Assembly (NCBI RefSeq): GCF_008932435.1
Contig: NZ_WBWE01000014.1
Coordinates: forward strand, 62,001 to 126,000
DNA: 64,000 bases
Source of the DNA: Brucella pseudintermedia
GTDB taxonomy: Bacteria > Pseudomonadota > Alphaproteobacteria > Rhizobiales > Rhizobiaceae
Reading direction: 5' to 3'
The translations under genes were made by a program, and so were the position numbers. Below are positions 43,845 to 53,082 of this stretch, one piece after another. Numbering within the stretch: the stretch's first letter is position 1; each line of letters begins with the position of its first letter. Under the pieces are notes generated by a model, which searched no databases, was not told the DNA's origin, and worked only from the letters and a program-made list of their open reading frames with translations.

Positions 43845-44663
43845 ATGCCGCTTCAATCCGGTCCAACCGCTTCGACGCCATTCTCGCCGGCACACACTAT
43901 CGACGGAGATTTCAGCCTCGGCCTGCTCCTGACCGCCGACCATGCACGGCGCGATGTTCCAGCCGAATATGGCACGCTTGGTTTGCAGACAAGTGAATTC
44001 GACCGTCATATCGCCTATGATATCGGCGTTGAGAATTTGACGCGCAGGCTTGCCAGCCGTTTGGACGCGCCAGCGGTCCTCGGCGGTTTTTCGCGCCTCC
44101 TGATCGATCCCAATCGCGGAGAGGACGATCCGACGCTTATCATGCAACTGTCCGACGGCGCGGTTATCTCCGGCAACTATCCCATGTCCGCAGGCGAGCG
44201 CGAGGAACGCCTCCAGCGCTTCTATCGCCCCTATCACGATGCAGTGGCACGGGCGAGCGAACGCGTGGCGGCGGAAAGCGGGGCAGCGCCATTCATCGTT
44301 TCGGTCCATTCCTTCACCCCGCGCTGGAAAGACAAGGCCCGCCCCTGGCAGATCGGCCTGCTCTGGGATAAGGACGACCGCGCCGTAAAGCCTCTGCTGG
44401 CGCTGCTGCGTGAAAACCGTGACCTGACGGTTGGCGATAACGAACCCTATGACGGCGCACTCAAGAACGACGCCATGTACCGCCATGCGACTGCGAAGGG
44501 GTTTGCTCATGTCCTGATCGAAGTCCGTCAGGACCTGATTGCCGATGACAGGGGGGCTGCTGAATGGGCCGACAGGCTTGCCCCCATGATCGCGCAGATC
44601 AACACCCTGCCCGGCATTCATGCGGTGCAGCATTTCGGCTCGCGTGCCGATAGGAGCAGATAA
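43845..44663 (+). CDS. N-formylglutamate amidohydrolase family protein
   Basis: 272 residues, with LLTADHARRDVPAEYGTLGL, HIAYDIGVENLTRRL and VHSFTPRW of the FGase fold (zinc-dependent, in the carboxypeptidase-like group). In the histidine-degradation pathway the enzyme releases formate from N-formylglutamate; other members act on different N-acylated amino acids. No hut genes are near, so the substrate is uncertain. The start MPLQSGPTA has a moderate ribosome site. Confidence 0.86.
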   Translation: MPLQSGPTASTPFSPAHTIDGDFSLGLLLTADHARRDVPAEYGTLGLQTSEFDRHIAYDIGVENLTRRLASRLDAPAVLGGFSRLLIDPNRGEDDPTLIMQLSDGAVISGNYPMSAGEREERLQRFYRPYHDAVARASERVAAESGAAPFIVSVHSFTPRWKDKARPWQIGLLWDKDDRAVKPLLALLRENRDLTVGDNEPYDGALKNDAMYRHATAKGFAHVLIEVRQDLIADDRGAAEWADRLAPMIAQINTLPGIHAVQHFGSRADRSR

Positions 44664-44846
44664 CGGACCTGTCAGGAACGGCTTTGCCCGCTATCCACAG
44701 GGCTTGACCCGTCAAACCGGGTCGTGCATCGAAAAAGGCTCTTAATTTTGCCTGCGACTCGCGGGAAAAACGGTCCAGACTTTCAAGAAGCGGTTTCGCG
44801 CCATGCGCCTCCGCCTCATCATTGACTTTGAATTGGAGAACTCCTC

Positions 44847-45107
44847 GTGAGCGACGACATTACCAGCGAAGCCCAAACGATTGCTGTCGGCCAGTTGCGC
44901 GCTTTCATCGAGCGCATCGAGCGCCTGGAAGAAGAAAAAAAGACCATCGGCGACGATATCAAGGAAGTTTACGCGGAATTGAAGGGTTCGGGGTTTGACA
45001 GCAAGGTCGTGAGGACCATTATTCGTCTGCGTAAAAAAGAAGACCATGAACGTCAGGAAGAAGAAGCCATGCTGCAGCTCTATATGGACGCGCTTGGCAT
45101 GAGCTGA
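44847..45107 (+). CDS. gapR: GapR-type nucleoid protein (DUF2312)
   Basis: 86 residues from GTG 44847 with GGAGAA upstream: [34 protein letters not shown], then the DUF2312 body [20 protein letters not shown] and a charged helical tail. Caulobacter GapR tetramers clasp overtwisted AT-rich DNA ahead of replication forks and highly transcribed genes, stimulating gyrase and Topo IV. It is single, with a GC hairpin after the stop (about 45112-45130). Confidence 0.92.
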   Translation: MSDDITSEAQTIAVGQLRAFIERIERLEEEKKTIGDDIKEVYAELKGSGFDSKVVRTIIRLRKKEDHERQEEEAMLQLYMDALGMS

Positions 45108-45196
45108 TTTCGGCTCTTCCGGAGCCTTCCCTCTTCCTGAAATCGAAACCCGACGGATCGCCTGCGATTCGTGATCAGAGGAATGGGATAGGGTCT

Positions 45197-46144
45197 ATGG
45201 AATTCAGGAAGCTCGGACGTACCGAACTCAATGTTTCGCCGCTTTGCTTCGGCGGCAATGTATTTGGATGGACGGTCGACGAAGCGACATCGTTCTCGCT
45301 TCTCGACCGTTTTGTCGATGCGGAATTCAATTTCATCGACACAGCCGATGTCTATTCCGCATGGGCACCGGGAAATGTGGGCGGCGAATCCGAAACCATT
45401 ATCGGCAACTGGCTGAAATCCCGGGGCCTGCGCGACAAGGTCGTTATCGCCACCAAGGTCGGCGGCGAACTGGGTCCTGACGAAAAGGGCCTCTCCCCGG
45501 CCTATATCCGCAAGGCGGTGGACGCTTCCCTCAAACGGCTGCAGACGGATTATATCGATCTTTATCAATCGCACTGGGACGATCCGGAAACGCCCTTTGA
45601 AGATGTGCTCGGCACCTACAAGGAGCTGATCGACGCTGGCAAGGTGCGGGCCATCGGCGCGTCCAATCTCACGCCGGAGCGGCTGGTCGAGGCGCTGAAT
45701 GTCGCCCATGCGCATGATCTGCCGCGCTATGAAAGCCTGCAACCGCTTTATAATCTCTATGATCGCGCGGATTTCGAAAACGGGCTGGAAAAAATCTGCC
45801 GTGAGAACGAGCTCGGCGTTATTTCCTATTATTCGCTGGCTGCGGGATTTCTGACCGGAAAGTACCGGTCCGCTGGCGATCTCGGGCAAAGCGCACGCGG
45901 AAAATCGGTTGAGAAATATCTGACGGATCGCGGTTCACGCATCATCGCGGCGCTGGATGATGTGGCCCGCAATCTCGATGTCACGCCTGCGCAGGTCGCA
46001 ATCGCATGGCTCATCGCACAGCCGTCCGTCACAGCGCCCATTGCCAGCGCCACGCGCTCGGCCCAGCTTGGCGAACTTATCGCCGCAGCCGAATTGAAGC
46101 TTAGCGACGATGAAATCGCCTTGCTGAACAAGGCGAGCGGTTAA
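45197..46144 (+). CDS. Aldo-keto reductase
   Basis: 315 residues. The TIM barrel of AKRs with catalytic residues Asp-Tyr-Lys-His (DTADVYS; TKVGG; QSHWDD) and the family motif GASNLTPERLVEAL. C-terminal AWLIAQPSVTAPIASATRSAQ is the NADP-binding end. The substrate is unknown. AAGTGGG...palindrome follows its stop. It sits 90 bp after gapR. Confidence 0.9.
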   Translation: MEFRKLGRTELNVSPLCFGGNVFGWTVDEATSFSLLDRFVDAEFNFIDTADVYSAWAPGNVGGESETIIGNWLKSRGLRDKVVIATKVGGELGPDEKGLSPAYIRKAVDASLKRLQTDYIDLYQSHWDDPETPFEDVLGTYKELIDAGKVRAIGASNLTPERLVEALNVAHAHDLPRYESLQPLYNLYDRADFENGLEKICRENELGVISYYSLAAGFLTGKYRSAGDLGQSARGKSVEKYLTDRGSRIIAALDDVARNLDVTPAQVAIAWLIAQPSVTAPIASATRSAQLGELIAAAELKLSDDEIALLNKASG

Positions 46145-46145
46145 G

Positions 46146-46191
46146 GCATGTCTCCCGAAAGTGGGAACCGGTTTCGGGCAGAAAGACATGC
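46146..46191. repeat. Palindromic intergenic repeat (GCATGTCT...AGACATGC)
   Basis: GCATGTCT (46146-46153) and AGACATGC (46184-46191) are exact inverted arms, with inner arms CCCGAAA/TTTCGGG. This is a widespread short intergenic palindrome of Brucella and relatives (GCATGTC...GACATGC type). It starts two bases past the aldo-keto reductase stop, between converging genes. Confidence 0.65.
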
Positions 46192-46223
46192 GTAAAACAA
46201 ATCCAAAGCATCGAAGGGTAGTC

Positions 46224-48041
46224 TTACCCTTCGATTTCCTCGCGCAGCATTTCCAGTTCCAGCCATTCTTCTTCCATGGCCGCATTTTCTGCGCGCTTTT
46301 TCTCAAGCAGATCGGCGGTCTTGGCGAAAAGCGCAGGGTCCTTGGCATAAAGCTGCGGGTCGGCAAGCTTGCCTTCCAGCACCGCGATTTCCTTGGCCAG
46401 CGCATCCATCTTTCCGGGCAGCGTCTCAAGCGCGAATTTCTGCTTGTAAGAGAGCTTGCGCTTTTCCTCACGTTTGGGCTGGGATGCGCTTTCTTCGCCC
46501 TTGCCGTCGGCACTTGAGCCGGATGCCTTGACCGAGCGCCGGTTCAGTGCCTGTTCCTTGCGCTGCGCCATCATGTCGGCATAACCGCCCGCATATTCCA
46601 GCCAGCGCCCGTCACCTTCTGGCGCAATGACCGAAGTAACGGTGCGGTCCAGAAAATCGCGGTCGTGGCTGACCAGAATGACTGTGCCCGGAAAACCGGC
46701 GACCAGCTCCTGCAGCAGATCGAGCGTTTCCATATCGAGATCGTTGGTCGGCTCGTCGAGGATCAGCAGATTGGCGGGACGCGCCAGAACGCGGGCCAGC
46801 ATCAGGCGGGCGCGTTCGCCGCCGGAAAGCTCGCGGATGGGCGTGCGCGCCTGCTCCGGCTGGAACAAAAAGTCCTTCATATAGGATACGACATGCCGCT
46901 GCTCGCCATTGACGACAAGGCTTTCGCCGCGCCCGTCCGTCAGATAATGCGCCAGCGTCTCGTCCAGATTGAGGCTTTCGCGCTTCTGGTCGAGTTCGGC
47001 CATTTCGAGATTGACGCCAAGCCGCAACGTGCCTGAATCCGGCGCAAGCTTGCCGGTCAGAAGCGACAAAAGCGTCGTCTTTCCCGCACCGTTAGGCCCG
47101 ACAAGACCGATACGATCGCCGCGCTGCACGCGGATCGAAAAATCCTTGACCAGTACGCGCTCGCCATAGGCCTTGTTCAGCCCCTTGGCTTCAATCACCA
47201 GCTTGCCGGATTCCTTGGCATCGCTTGCCGCCAGAACCGCGGTCCCTTGCGCCTTGCGATGATTGCGGAAATCGGCACGCATGGAGTGCAGTTCACCGAG
47301 GCGGCGCATATTGCGCTTGCGGCGCGCCGTGACGCCGTAACGCAGCCAGTGCTCCTCGCGCGCAATCTGCCGACCGAGCTTGTGGTGGTCACGCTCTTCT
47401 TCTTCCAGCACCTTGTCGCGCCATTCCTCGAAATGGCCAAAGCCCTGCTCCAGACGGCGCGTGATACCGCGATCCAGCCAGACCGTGGCCCGGCTGACAT
47501 TTTCCAGAAAGCGCCGGTCATGCGAGATCAGCACGATGGCCGAGCGAATCTGACGCAGCTCGCCTTCCAGCCATTCGATGGTAGTGAGGTCCAGATGGTT
47601 GGTCGGCTCGTCGAGCAAAAGCACATCGGGCTGCGGCGCGATCACACGCGCAAGGGCAGCGCGCCGCGCCTCGCCGCCGGACAGATGATCCGGCTTCTCT
47701 TCGCCGGTCAGCCCCAGATGCTCGAGAAGATAGGTGACGCGATGCGGGTCGTCGGTCGGACCCAGCCCTGCTTCCACATAGGCGCGCACATTGGCAAAGC
47801 CGTCCATATCCGGTACCTGCGGCAGATAACGCACGGTTGCACCGGGATGCTTGAAAACCTCGCCCGATGTCGCCTCCACCATGCCCGCGGCAATCTTCAG
47901 CAGGGTCGATTTACCCGAACCGTTGCGACCGACCAGCGCTATGCGGTCGCCCTCGCTCACCGAAAGGCTCGCATCCTCCAGAAGCGGCGTGCCACCGAAG
48001 GTTAGCTTGATCTGGTCGAGGCGAAGGAGTGGTGGTGCCAT
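46224..48041 (-). CDS. uup: Uup-type ABC-F ATPase
   Basis: 605 residues with two ABC cassettes. First: Walker A GRNGSGKST, LSGGEARR and LLLDEPTNHLD; second: GPNGAGKTT, LSGGERAR and LILDEPTNDLD. A linker and a C-terminal coiled coil (QKFALETLPGKMDALAKEIA...) follow, typical of Uup. There are no membrane spans. ABC-F proteins act on ribosomes; Uup is linked to ribosome quality and transposon excision. Confidence 0.9.
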   Translation of the reverse strand: MAPPLLRLDQIKLTFGGTPLLEDASLSVSEGDRIALVGRNGSGKSTLLKIAAGMVEATSGEVFKHPGATVRYLPQVPDMDGFANVRAYVEAGLGPTDDPHRVTYLLEHLGLTGEEKPDHLSGGEARRAALARVIAPQPDVLLLDEPTNHLDLTTIEWLEGELRQIRSAIVLISHDRRFLENVSRATVWLDRGITRRLEQGFGHFEEWRDKVLEEEERDHHKLGRQIAREEHWLRYGVTARRKRNMRRLGELHSMRADFRNHRKAQGTAVLAASDAKESGKLVIEAKGLNKAYGERVLVKDFSIRVQRGDRIGLVGPNGAGKTTLLSLLTGKLAPDSGTLRLGVNLEMAELDQKRESLNLDETLAHYLTDGRGESLVVNGEQRHVVSYMKDFLFQPEQARTPIRELSGGERARLMLARVLARPANLLILDEPTNDLDMETLDLLQELVAGFPGTVILVSHDRDFLDRTVTSVIAPEGDGRWLEYAGGYADMMAQRKEQALNRRSVKASGSSADGKGEESASQPKREEKRKLSYKQKFALETLPGKMDALAKEIAVLEGKLADPQLYAKDPALFAKTADLLEKKRAENAAMEEEWLELEMLREEIEG

Positions 48042-48133
48042 GGTTCTCTTCGATAAACAGGATTGAAAATTCCGCCCTGCTTGTCCGCGACAAAAGCCGT
48101 TCTGTCAAATGGAACGGCAAGAAAAGAACCGTG

Positions 48134-48163
48134 AAAACAAACAGGCCGGGTTTCCCCGGCCTG
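48134..48163 (-). terminator. Terminator of the lipoprotein gene
   Basis: On the minus strand CAGGCCGGG-GAAA-CCCGGCCTG followed by TTTGTTTT, about 40 bases past the lipoprotein stop. Confidence 0.75.
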
Positions 48164-48201
48164 TCGGCAAACTGATTATTCGGCTATTGCAGGCCCGGCT
48201 A

Positions 48202-48486
48202 TTACTGGCAAGGCGCTTCGTATACGCGGCCATATGGATCGCGGTAACGGCAATACTGCACACCGTTGCGGGTCTGGGCTGCACCGAGCAGCGTACCGGC
48301 AACCGCACCGATCGCAGCACCCGTGAGTGCACCGCGGCCATTGCCGCCGATTGCGCCACCGGCGAGAGCGCCCAGAGCCGCGCCGCCAACACCGTAACCG
48401 GCCGTGCGCTGTTCATTCGTCGTGCATGCAGCCGTTGAGAACGCGAGCACGCCAGCAACAGCAATCATCGTAAGACGTGACTTCAT
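48202..48486 (-). CDS. Glycine-zipper lipoprotein
   Basis: 94 residues from MKSRLTMIAVAGVLAFSTAAC, preceded by GTAGGAGATGTTTC; the open frame reaches back to 48588. The lipobox STAAC marks cleavage at Cys21. A Gly/Ala-rich zipper (GYGVGGAALGALAGGAIGG, GALTGAAIGAVAGTLLGAA) then a short CRYRDPYGRVYEAPC end with two cysteines. Such proteins (17 kDa antigen/YMGG type) sit in the outer membrane and may oligomerise. The exact role is unknown. Confidence 0.87.
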   Translation of the reverse strand: MKSRLTMIAVAGVLAFSTAACTTNEQRTAGYGVGGAALGALAGGAIGGNGRGALTGAAIGAVAGTLLGAAQTRNGVQYCRYRDPYGRVYEAPCQ

Positions 48487-48629
48487 TGAAACATCTCCTA
48501 CAAGAGTTGAACTAATCACCGACTTTGCGTCCCCAACTTCGGCGTAAAGCAGATGACACCCGCTTGACCCATTTACAATACGTTTCACTTGTCAGCGTCA
48601 AGCTCTTTCGATTGGTAAGGTTAGCGGCC

Positions 48630-49277
48630 TTAATGCGGTCGATCCTCCATCGCCAGATTGGCGACGAGTATCGCTAGTCCAGAATGCACGGTAACGCGAA
48701 GTGTTCCACGAACCACGTTGGAAACCGTCCATGACGAGCCAAATGGCAGTGTCACATTATCTAACGGCCACTCCGCATTCGTGATCGACAGTCCTTCGAT
48801 AGTGCTGAAATTAATCACACTGAAAGGCGTCCCATCCGGGAAATCATAAACAAAATCGCCGGGCGGCAAGGGCCAGGCTTCTTCGTAACCGCTCGACAGA
48901 AGCACGTTCCGCCCTTTGGCGGCCTGCGCCGTCGCCATGGTCAGATGCAAAAGCGTGTGGTCGGTGCGCTGCCCGCCGAAGGCGCCGCACAGGATGACCC
49001 GCTCCGCCCCTCGCGCATAGGCTTCCTCGAAAGCGAGCTCTCCGTCAGTCATATCCTTGGCGGAGGGGAACGTCTTTTGCGGGATGTGACCATATCGAGC
49101 GCGAAACTCTGAGGAGGTCGAATCGAAATCGCCAAGCCACAGCTCCGGTTCGACACCAAGAGCGGCAGCATGCCTGATCCCGCTATCGGCAGCCAGGACC
49201 CGCGCGCCCGCGATCTGGCGCTTGAGGCGATCGGTCACGGTGAGATCGCCGCCAAGAAGAATGACGAATGTGCTCAT
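48630..49277 (-). CDS. thiN: Thiamine pyrophosphokinase
   Basis: 215 residues from MSTFVILLGGDLTVTDRLKRQIA; the frame continues upstream to 49607 but without the family start. Motifs AADSGIRHAAALGVEPELWLGDFDS, KDMTDGELAFEEAYARGAE, GGQRTDHTLLHL are diagnostic of TPK (ThiN). It phosphorylates thiamine directly to TPP, which suits an organism that imports thiamine with ThiBPQ next door. Transcribed away from the TPP riboswitch. Confidence 0.9.
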   Translation of the reverse strand: MSTFVILLGGDLTVTDRLKRQIAGARVLAADSGIRHAAALGVEPELWLGDFDSTSSEFRARYGHIPQKTFPSAKDMTDGELAFEEAYARGAERVILCGAFGGQRTDHTLLHLTMATAQAAKGRNVLLSSGYEEAWPLPPGDFVYDFPDGTPFSVINFSTIEGLSITNAEWPLDNVTLPFGSSWTVSNVVRGTLRVTVHSGLAILVANLAMEDRPH

Positions 49278-49374
49278 AAGCCGCTCATAACACGGGCAAA
49301 TCCGCGCCGGAAGCCTGCATTCGCGCCATTGCCAACTCTTGCCCTTGCCGTTGCGAAAGATTATTGTCGCAACC

Positions 49375-49525
49375 GCTCTAACGGGGTGCCGTCTGCTTTC
49401 GCGGATGGCTGAGAGGCCCAAAGCATTTCCAGCAAAAGTGTAAAGCGATTTTGCGTTCGGAAATTCCTGAAAAACGGCCAACCCGCTGAACCTGATCCGG
49501 TTTGCACCGGCGGAGGGATTAGACG
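49375..49525 (+). ncRNA. TPP riboswitch controlling thiBPQ
   Basis: THI-box landmarks in order: P1 arm TCTAA (49377-49381), GGGGTGCC (49383-49390), P3 CCGTCTGC/GCGGATGG, CTGAGA (49409-49414), then ACCCGCTGAACCTGATCCGG (49481-49500), TTTGCACCGGCGGAGGGA, and the closing P1 arm TTAGA (49519-49523). The variable stem P3a between CTGAGA and ACCC is enlarged by a 44-bp palindromic repeat. TPP binding would shut down thiBPQ, 50 bp downstream. Confidence 0.93.
49423..49466. repeat. Palindromic repeat inside the P3a stem of the TPP riboswitch
   Basis: GCATTTCC (49423-49430) through GCAAAAGTGTAAAGCGATTTTGC to GGAAATTCC-like (49459-49466). The same consensus (GCATTTCCAGCAAAAGTGCGAAGCG...) begins at the pyk end (minus strand, 41692). 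It is a mobile-looking short palindromic element; here it forms the P3a hairpin. Confidence 0.7.
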
Positions 49526-49576
49526 CTCCATAAACGGCGCTCGATCCTCTTGTAACAACAGAAAGGAAGTGCCGTG

Positions 49577-50581
49577 ATGCGGCTTTTATCTTTGCTGGCC
49601 TTTTCATTTTCCGCAGCCGTTGCTTTCACGGCTTCTGCACAGGCGAAAGACAAGCTCACCGTCTATACCTATGACAGTTTCGTTTCCGAATGGGGTCCGG
49701 GGCCGAAGGTCAAGGAAAACTTCGAAAAGGAATGCGACTGCGAAGTCGACTGGATTGCGTCCGCCGACGGCGTTGCCCTGCTCAACCGCCTCAAGCTCGA
49801 GGGCAGCAATACCAAAGCCGATATCGTCCTTGGTCTTGACACCAATCTGACGACCGAAGCGCGCGCCACCGGCTTTTTTGCTCCAAGCGGCATCGACCAG
49901 AGCAATGTGAACGTTCCGGGGGGCTTCAAGGACGATATCTTCGTGCCTTACGACTATGGCTACTTCGCCGTGGTCTATGATTCGGAAAAACTGCCCAACC
50001 CGCCCAAAAGCCTGAAGGAACTGGTGGAAGGCGACCCTTCCCAGAAGATCGTGCTGCAGGACCCGCGCACGTCAACGCCGGGGCTCGGCATGCTGCTCTG
50101 GATGAAATCGGTCTATGGCGATGAAGCGGAAGCCGCATGGCAGAAGCTGCAAAAGCGCATCCTTACCGTCACACCCGGCTGGTCGGAAGCCTATGGTCTT
50201 TTCACCAAGGGCGAGGCACCGATGGTGCTGTCCTACACGACCTCTCCCGCCTATCACATGATCGCGGAAAAGACGGAGCGCTATAAGGCTCTGGCCTATC
50301 CGGAAGGCAATTATCTCCAGATCGAGCTGGCGGCACAGACCACCACCGGCGCCAAAAATCCTCTGGCGCAAAAGTTTCTGGCTTTCATGACTGGTCCCGG
50401 CTTTCAGGATGCCATACCCGAAACCAACTGGATGTACCCGGCAGGTAAGACGTCCGGCCCGCTGCCAGCCGCTTTCGACGCGATGCCCAAACCCGAAAAG
50501 ACGCTTCTCTTCCCCTCCGACGAAGTGGCGAAGAATCGTAAGACATGGGTCGATGAATGGCTGGCCGCTACCAGCAAATGA
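49577..50581 (+). CDS. thiB: ThiB, thiamine ABC transporter substrate-binding protein
   Basis: 334 residues from ATG 49577 ([21 protein letters not shown] signal peptide), with GAAAGGAAG seven bases upstream; a GTG one codon earlier is possible. The mature protein reads [20 protein letters not shown], the ThiB start, and [17 protein letters not shown]. It binds thiamine and its phosphates in the periplasm. First gene of thiBPQ, behind a TPP riboswitch. The next gene overlaps (ATGA). Confidence 0.93.
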   Translation: MRLLSLLAFSFSAAVAFTASAQAKDKLTVYTYDSFVSEWGPGPKVKENFEKECDCEVDWIASADGVALLNRLKLEGSNTKADIVLGLDTNLTTEARATGFFAPSGIDQSNVNVPGGFKDDIFVPYDYGYFAVVYDSEKLPNPPKSLKELVEGDPSQKIVLQDPRTSTPGLGMLLWMKSVYGDEAEAAWQKLQKRILTVTPGWSEAYGLFTKGEAPMVLSYTTSPAYHMIAEKTERYKALAYPEGNYLQIELAAQTTTGAKNPLAQKFLAFMTGPGFQDAIPETNWMYPAGKTSGPLPAAFDAMPKPEKTLLFPSDEVAKNRKTWVDEWLAATSK

Positions 50582-52203
50582 CGGCTTTTCCGGCACAGCA
50601 TCGCTCGAAAGGCATATCCACCGCCAGACCCGCCGCGGGCATGATGGCGCTTGTCTTTCTGGTGGTGCTCGCTGGCGGTGCGCTTGCCGCGCTCGCATTT
50701 GAAGCAGGCAGCGGCGGTTTCGATGCCGCTGCCAATTTCGACGCCTATCTGTGGCGCGTTGCACGCTTCACGATCCTGCAGGCAATCGCTTCGAGCCTGC
50801 TTTCCGTGCTGTTTGCAGTTCCGGTCGCCCGCGCGCTCTATGCCGAGGCCGATTTTCCGGGGCGCGGGCTGATCCTGCGCCTGTTTGCCCTGCCGCTTGC
50901 TCTGCCAGCCCTCGTTGCGGTGCTGGGCGTTACCAGTATCTATGGCCGCAACGGCCTCATTGCCTATCTGTCAGAAGCCGCGGGCCATCCGTTCCAGCCG
51001 GATATCTATGGCATTACGGGCATATTGATCGCCCATGTCTTTTTCAACATGCCGCTGGCGGTCCGTCTCATTCTGGCCGGTTACGAGTCGATACCGACCG
51101 ATTACTGGAAGCTTGCAGCCCAGCTCGGCATGGGCAACGGGGCGCGGTTCCGCCTCATCGAATGGCCCGTGATCCGCCGCAATCTGCCAGGGATGATCAG
51201 CCTCATCTTCATGCTCTGCGTGACGAGTTTCACGACCGTGCTGACGCTTGGCGGCGGGCCGCGTGCTACCACGCTGGAAGTCGCAATTTATCAAAGCCTG
51301 CATTTCGATTTCGATCCGGGCCGCGCCGTCGCCCTCACCTTTACGCAGCTTGCCTTGACATTACTCGTCCTTCTGACCCTTCGTCTCACCGGAAGCCCCT
51401 CCGAAGAGGGCGCTACCCATTCCGCAACGCTGCGCCGCTATCGCAAAATAGCTCCGGCAGAACGCAGCATAAACATCATCCTCATCGGGATAGGCTTTCT
51501 CTATGTCGCACTGCCGATTGCAGGCGTCGTCATCTCCGGTCTCGCCGCCGATCTCGTGCGGCTACTGACCGAAAGAACAGTTTGGCGCGCCATCGGCACC
51601 AGCCTCGCACTCGGTTTCTCCGCGGCCCTGCTCGCAGTCATTCTGTCGCTTGCGCTCATATCTGCGCGTGAAGCAGTGAAAAGGCACAAACTGGCCAACA
51701 TCTTTGATACGGGCGCCAGCCTGATCCTCGTCATGCCGCCCATCGTGATCGGCGCTGGCTGGTTCATCCTGCTTCGCCATTTCACCGATCCGTTTGCCAT
51801 GGCGCCTTTCATGGTCGTCACTGTCAATGCGGCCATGGCCATGCCCTTCGCCGTGCGTCTTCTGCGACCTGCATGGGACACCGCGGCCAGTCGCCACAAC
51901 CGGCTGTGCGCACAGTTGGGCATTCGCGGCCTTAACCGCCTCCGCCTCATTGACTGGCCGTCGATCCGCAAGCCCTCCGGCATGGCCTTTGCCTTTGCCA
52001 TGGCGCTTTCCCTTGGCGATCTCGGCACGATTGCCCTTTTCGGCAGCGACGCGCTTTTGACCTTGCCCTATCTCCTCTTGCAGCGCATGGGCAGCTATCG
52101 CACATTCGATGCCGCCGGACTGGCGCTCATTCTCGGGCTGCTATGCCTCGCACTGATGATGATCGCGGATCGCGCATCCCGAAAGGAAACGCCTTCTCCA
52201 TGA
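50578..52203 (+). CDS. thiP: ThiP, thiamine ABC transporter permease
   Basis: 541 residues from ATG 50578, which overlaps the thiB stop (ATGA). About twelve membrane helices in two halves, each with an EAA-type loop ([20 protein letters not shown] and [20 protein letters not shown]), as in FbpB/ThiP double permeases. It forms the membrane channel for ThiBPQ uptake. Its stop overlaps the ATG of thiQ. Confidence 0.93.
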   Translation: MTAFPAQHRSKGISTARPAAGMMALVFLVVLAGGALAALAFEAGSGGFDAAANFDAYLWRVARFTILQAIASSLLSVLFAVPVARALYAEADFPGRGLILRLFALPLALPALVAVLGVTSIYGRNGLIAYLSEAAGHPFQPDIYGITGILIAHVFFNMPLAVRLILAGYESIPTDYWKLAAQLGMGNGARFRLIEWPVIRRNLPGMISLIFMLCVTSFTTVLTLGGGPRATTLEVAIYQSLHFDFDPGRAVALTFTQLALTLLVLLTLRLTGSPSEEGATHSATLRRYRKIAPAERSINIILIGIGFLYVALPIAGVVISGLAADLVRLLTERTVWRAIGTSLALGFSAALLAVILSLALISAREAVKRHKLANIFDTGASLILVMPPIVIGAGWFILLRHFTDPFAMAPFMVVTVNAAMAMPFAVRLLRPAWDTAASRHNRLCAQLGIRGLNRLRLIDWPSIRKPSGMAFAFAMALSLGDLGTIALFGSDALLTLPYLLLQRMGSYRTFDAAGLALILGLLCLALMMIADRASRKETPSP

Positions 52204-52952
52204 ATGCCCCGATGAGCACTCTGGCCGAAATCCGCCTCGATGACGTCCGTTTCAGTTATGGTGAAACTGCCATGCACTTCGATGCGACGATAACAGGCGG
52301 TGTCATTGCCGCGATTGTCGGGCCAAGCGGTTCCGGCAAGTCGACGCTTCTCAACCTGATCGCCGGTTTTGAATTTCCCGGATCCGGCCGCATCCTGATC
52401 GGCGGCAACGACGTCAGCGCGTTTTCACCGGCGGACCGGCCTGTTTCGATGGTGTTTCAGGAAAACAATCTTTTTGCCCACCTGACTGTCGAGCAGAATG
52501 TCGGTCTCGGGCGTTCAACGAACCTCAAACTCTCCGCACAGGATCGCGCCGACATCGCGGAAGCCTTGTCGCGCGTCGGGCTTGCAGGCAAGGAACAGCG
52601 CAAGCCCGAAGCTCTGTCAGGAGGCGAACGCCAGCGTGTGGCGATTGCCCGAGCCCTCATACGCCAGCGCCCCGTTCTGCTTCTTGACGAAGCCTTTGCT
52701 TCGCTTGGGCCAGCGCTGCGGCATCAGATGCTGGATCTGGTCAGGGAGCTTCAGATCGAAACTGGCATGACGGTGCTGATGGTGACCCACACGCCCGAAG
52801 ATGCGATCTACCTTGATGCAGTGTTGCTTTTTCTCGACAGTGGCCGGATTTCCGCCATGGGGCCCGCTGGTGAACTGCTCTCACCGGCTGGACCGGAAGC
52901 ACTGCGGCACTATATCGGCGAAAAGCGCAATTCGGGGCTGGGCCTCAAATAG
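52200..52952 (+). CDS. thiQ: ThiQ, thiamine ABC transporter ATPase
   Basis: 250 residues from the ATG overlapping the thiP stop; the frame reaches back inside thiP. Walker [11 protein letters not shown]-loop [15 protein letters not shown], signature [13 protein letters not shown], Walker [16 protein letters not shown]-loop MVTHTPEDA. It powers import through ThiP. The last gene of the riboswitch-controlled operon. Confidence 0.93.
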   Translation: MNAPMSTLAEIRLDDVRFSYGETAMHFDATITGGVIAAIVGPSGSGKSTLLNLIAGFEFPGSGRILIGGNDVSAFSPADRPVSMVFQENNLFAHLTVEQNVGLGRSTNLKLSAQDRADIAEALSRVGLAGKEQRKPEALSGGERQRVAIARALIRQRPVLLLDEAFASLGPALRHQMLDLVRELQIETGMTVLMVTHTPEDAIYLDAVLLFLDSGRISAMGPAGELLSPAGPEALRHYIGEKRNSGLGLK

Positions 52953-53082
52953 AGTTACGGTTGCGGACATATTTTGTTCGCAATCTGCCGGAAGAACCGG
53001 CTACAGATTCTTGTAGGCTTTCAGCTCTGTGGCTAGATTTGTCCCGGATCATACAATCTGATTCAGAAGCGAGGATAAAATA

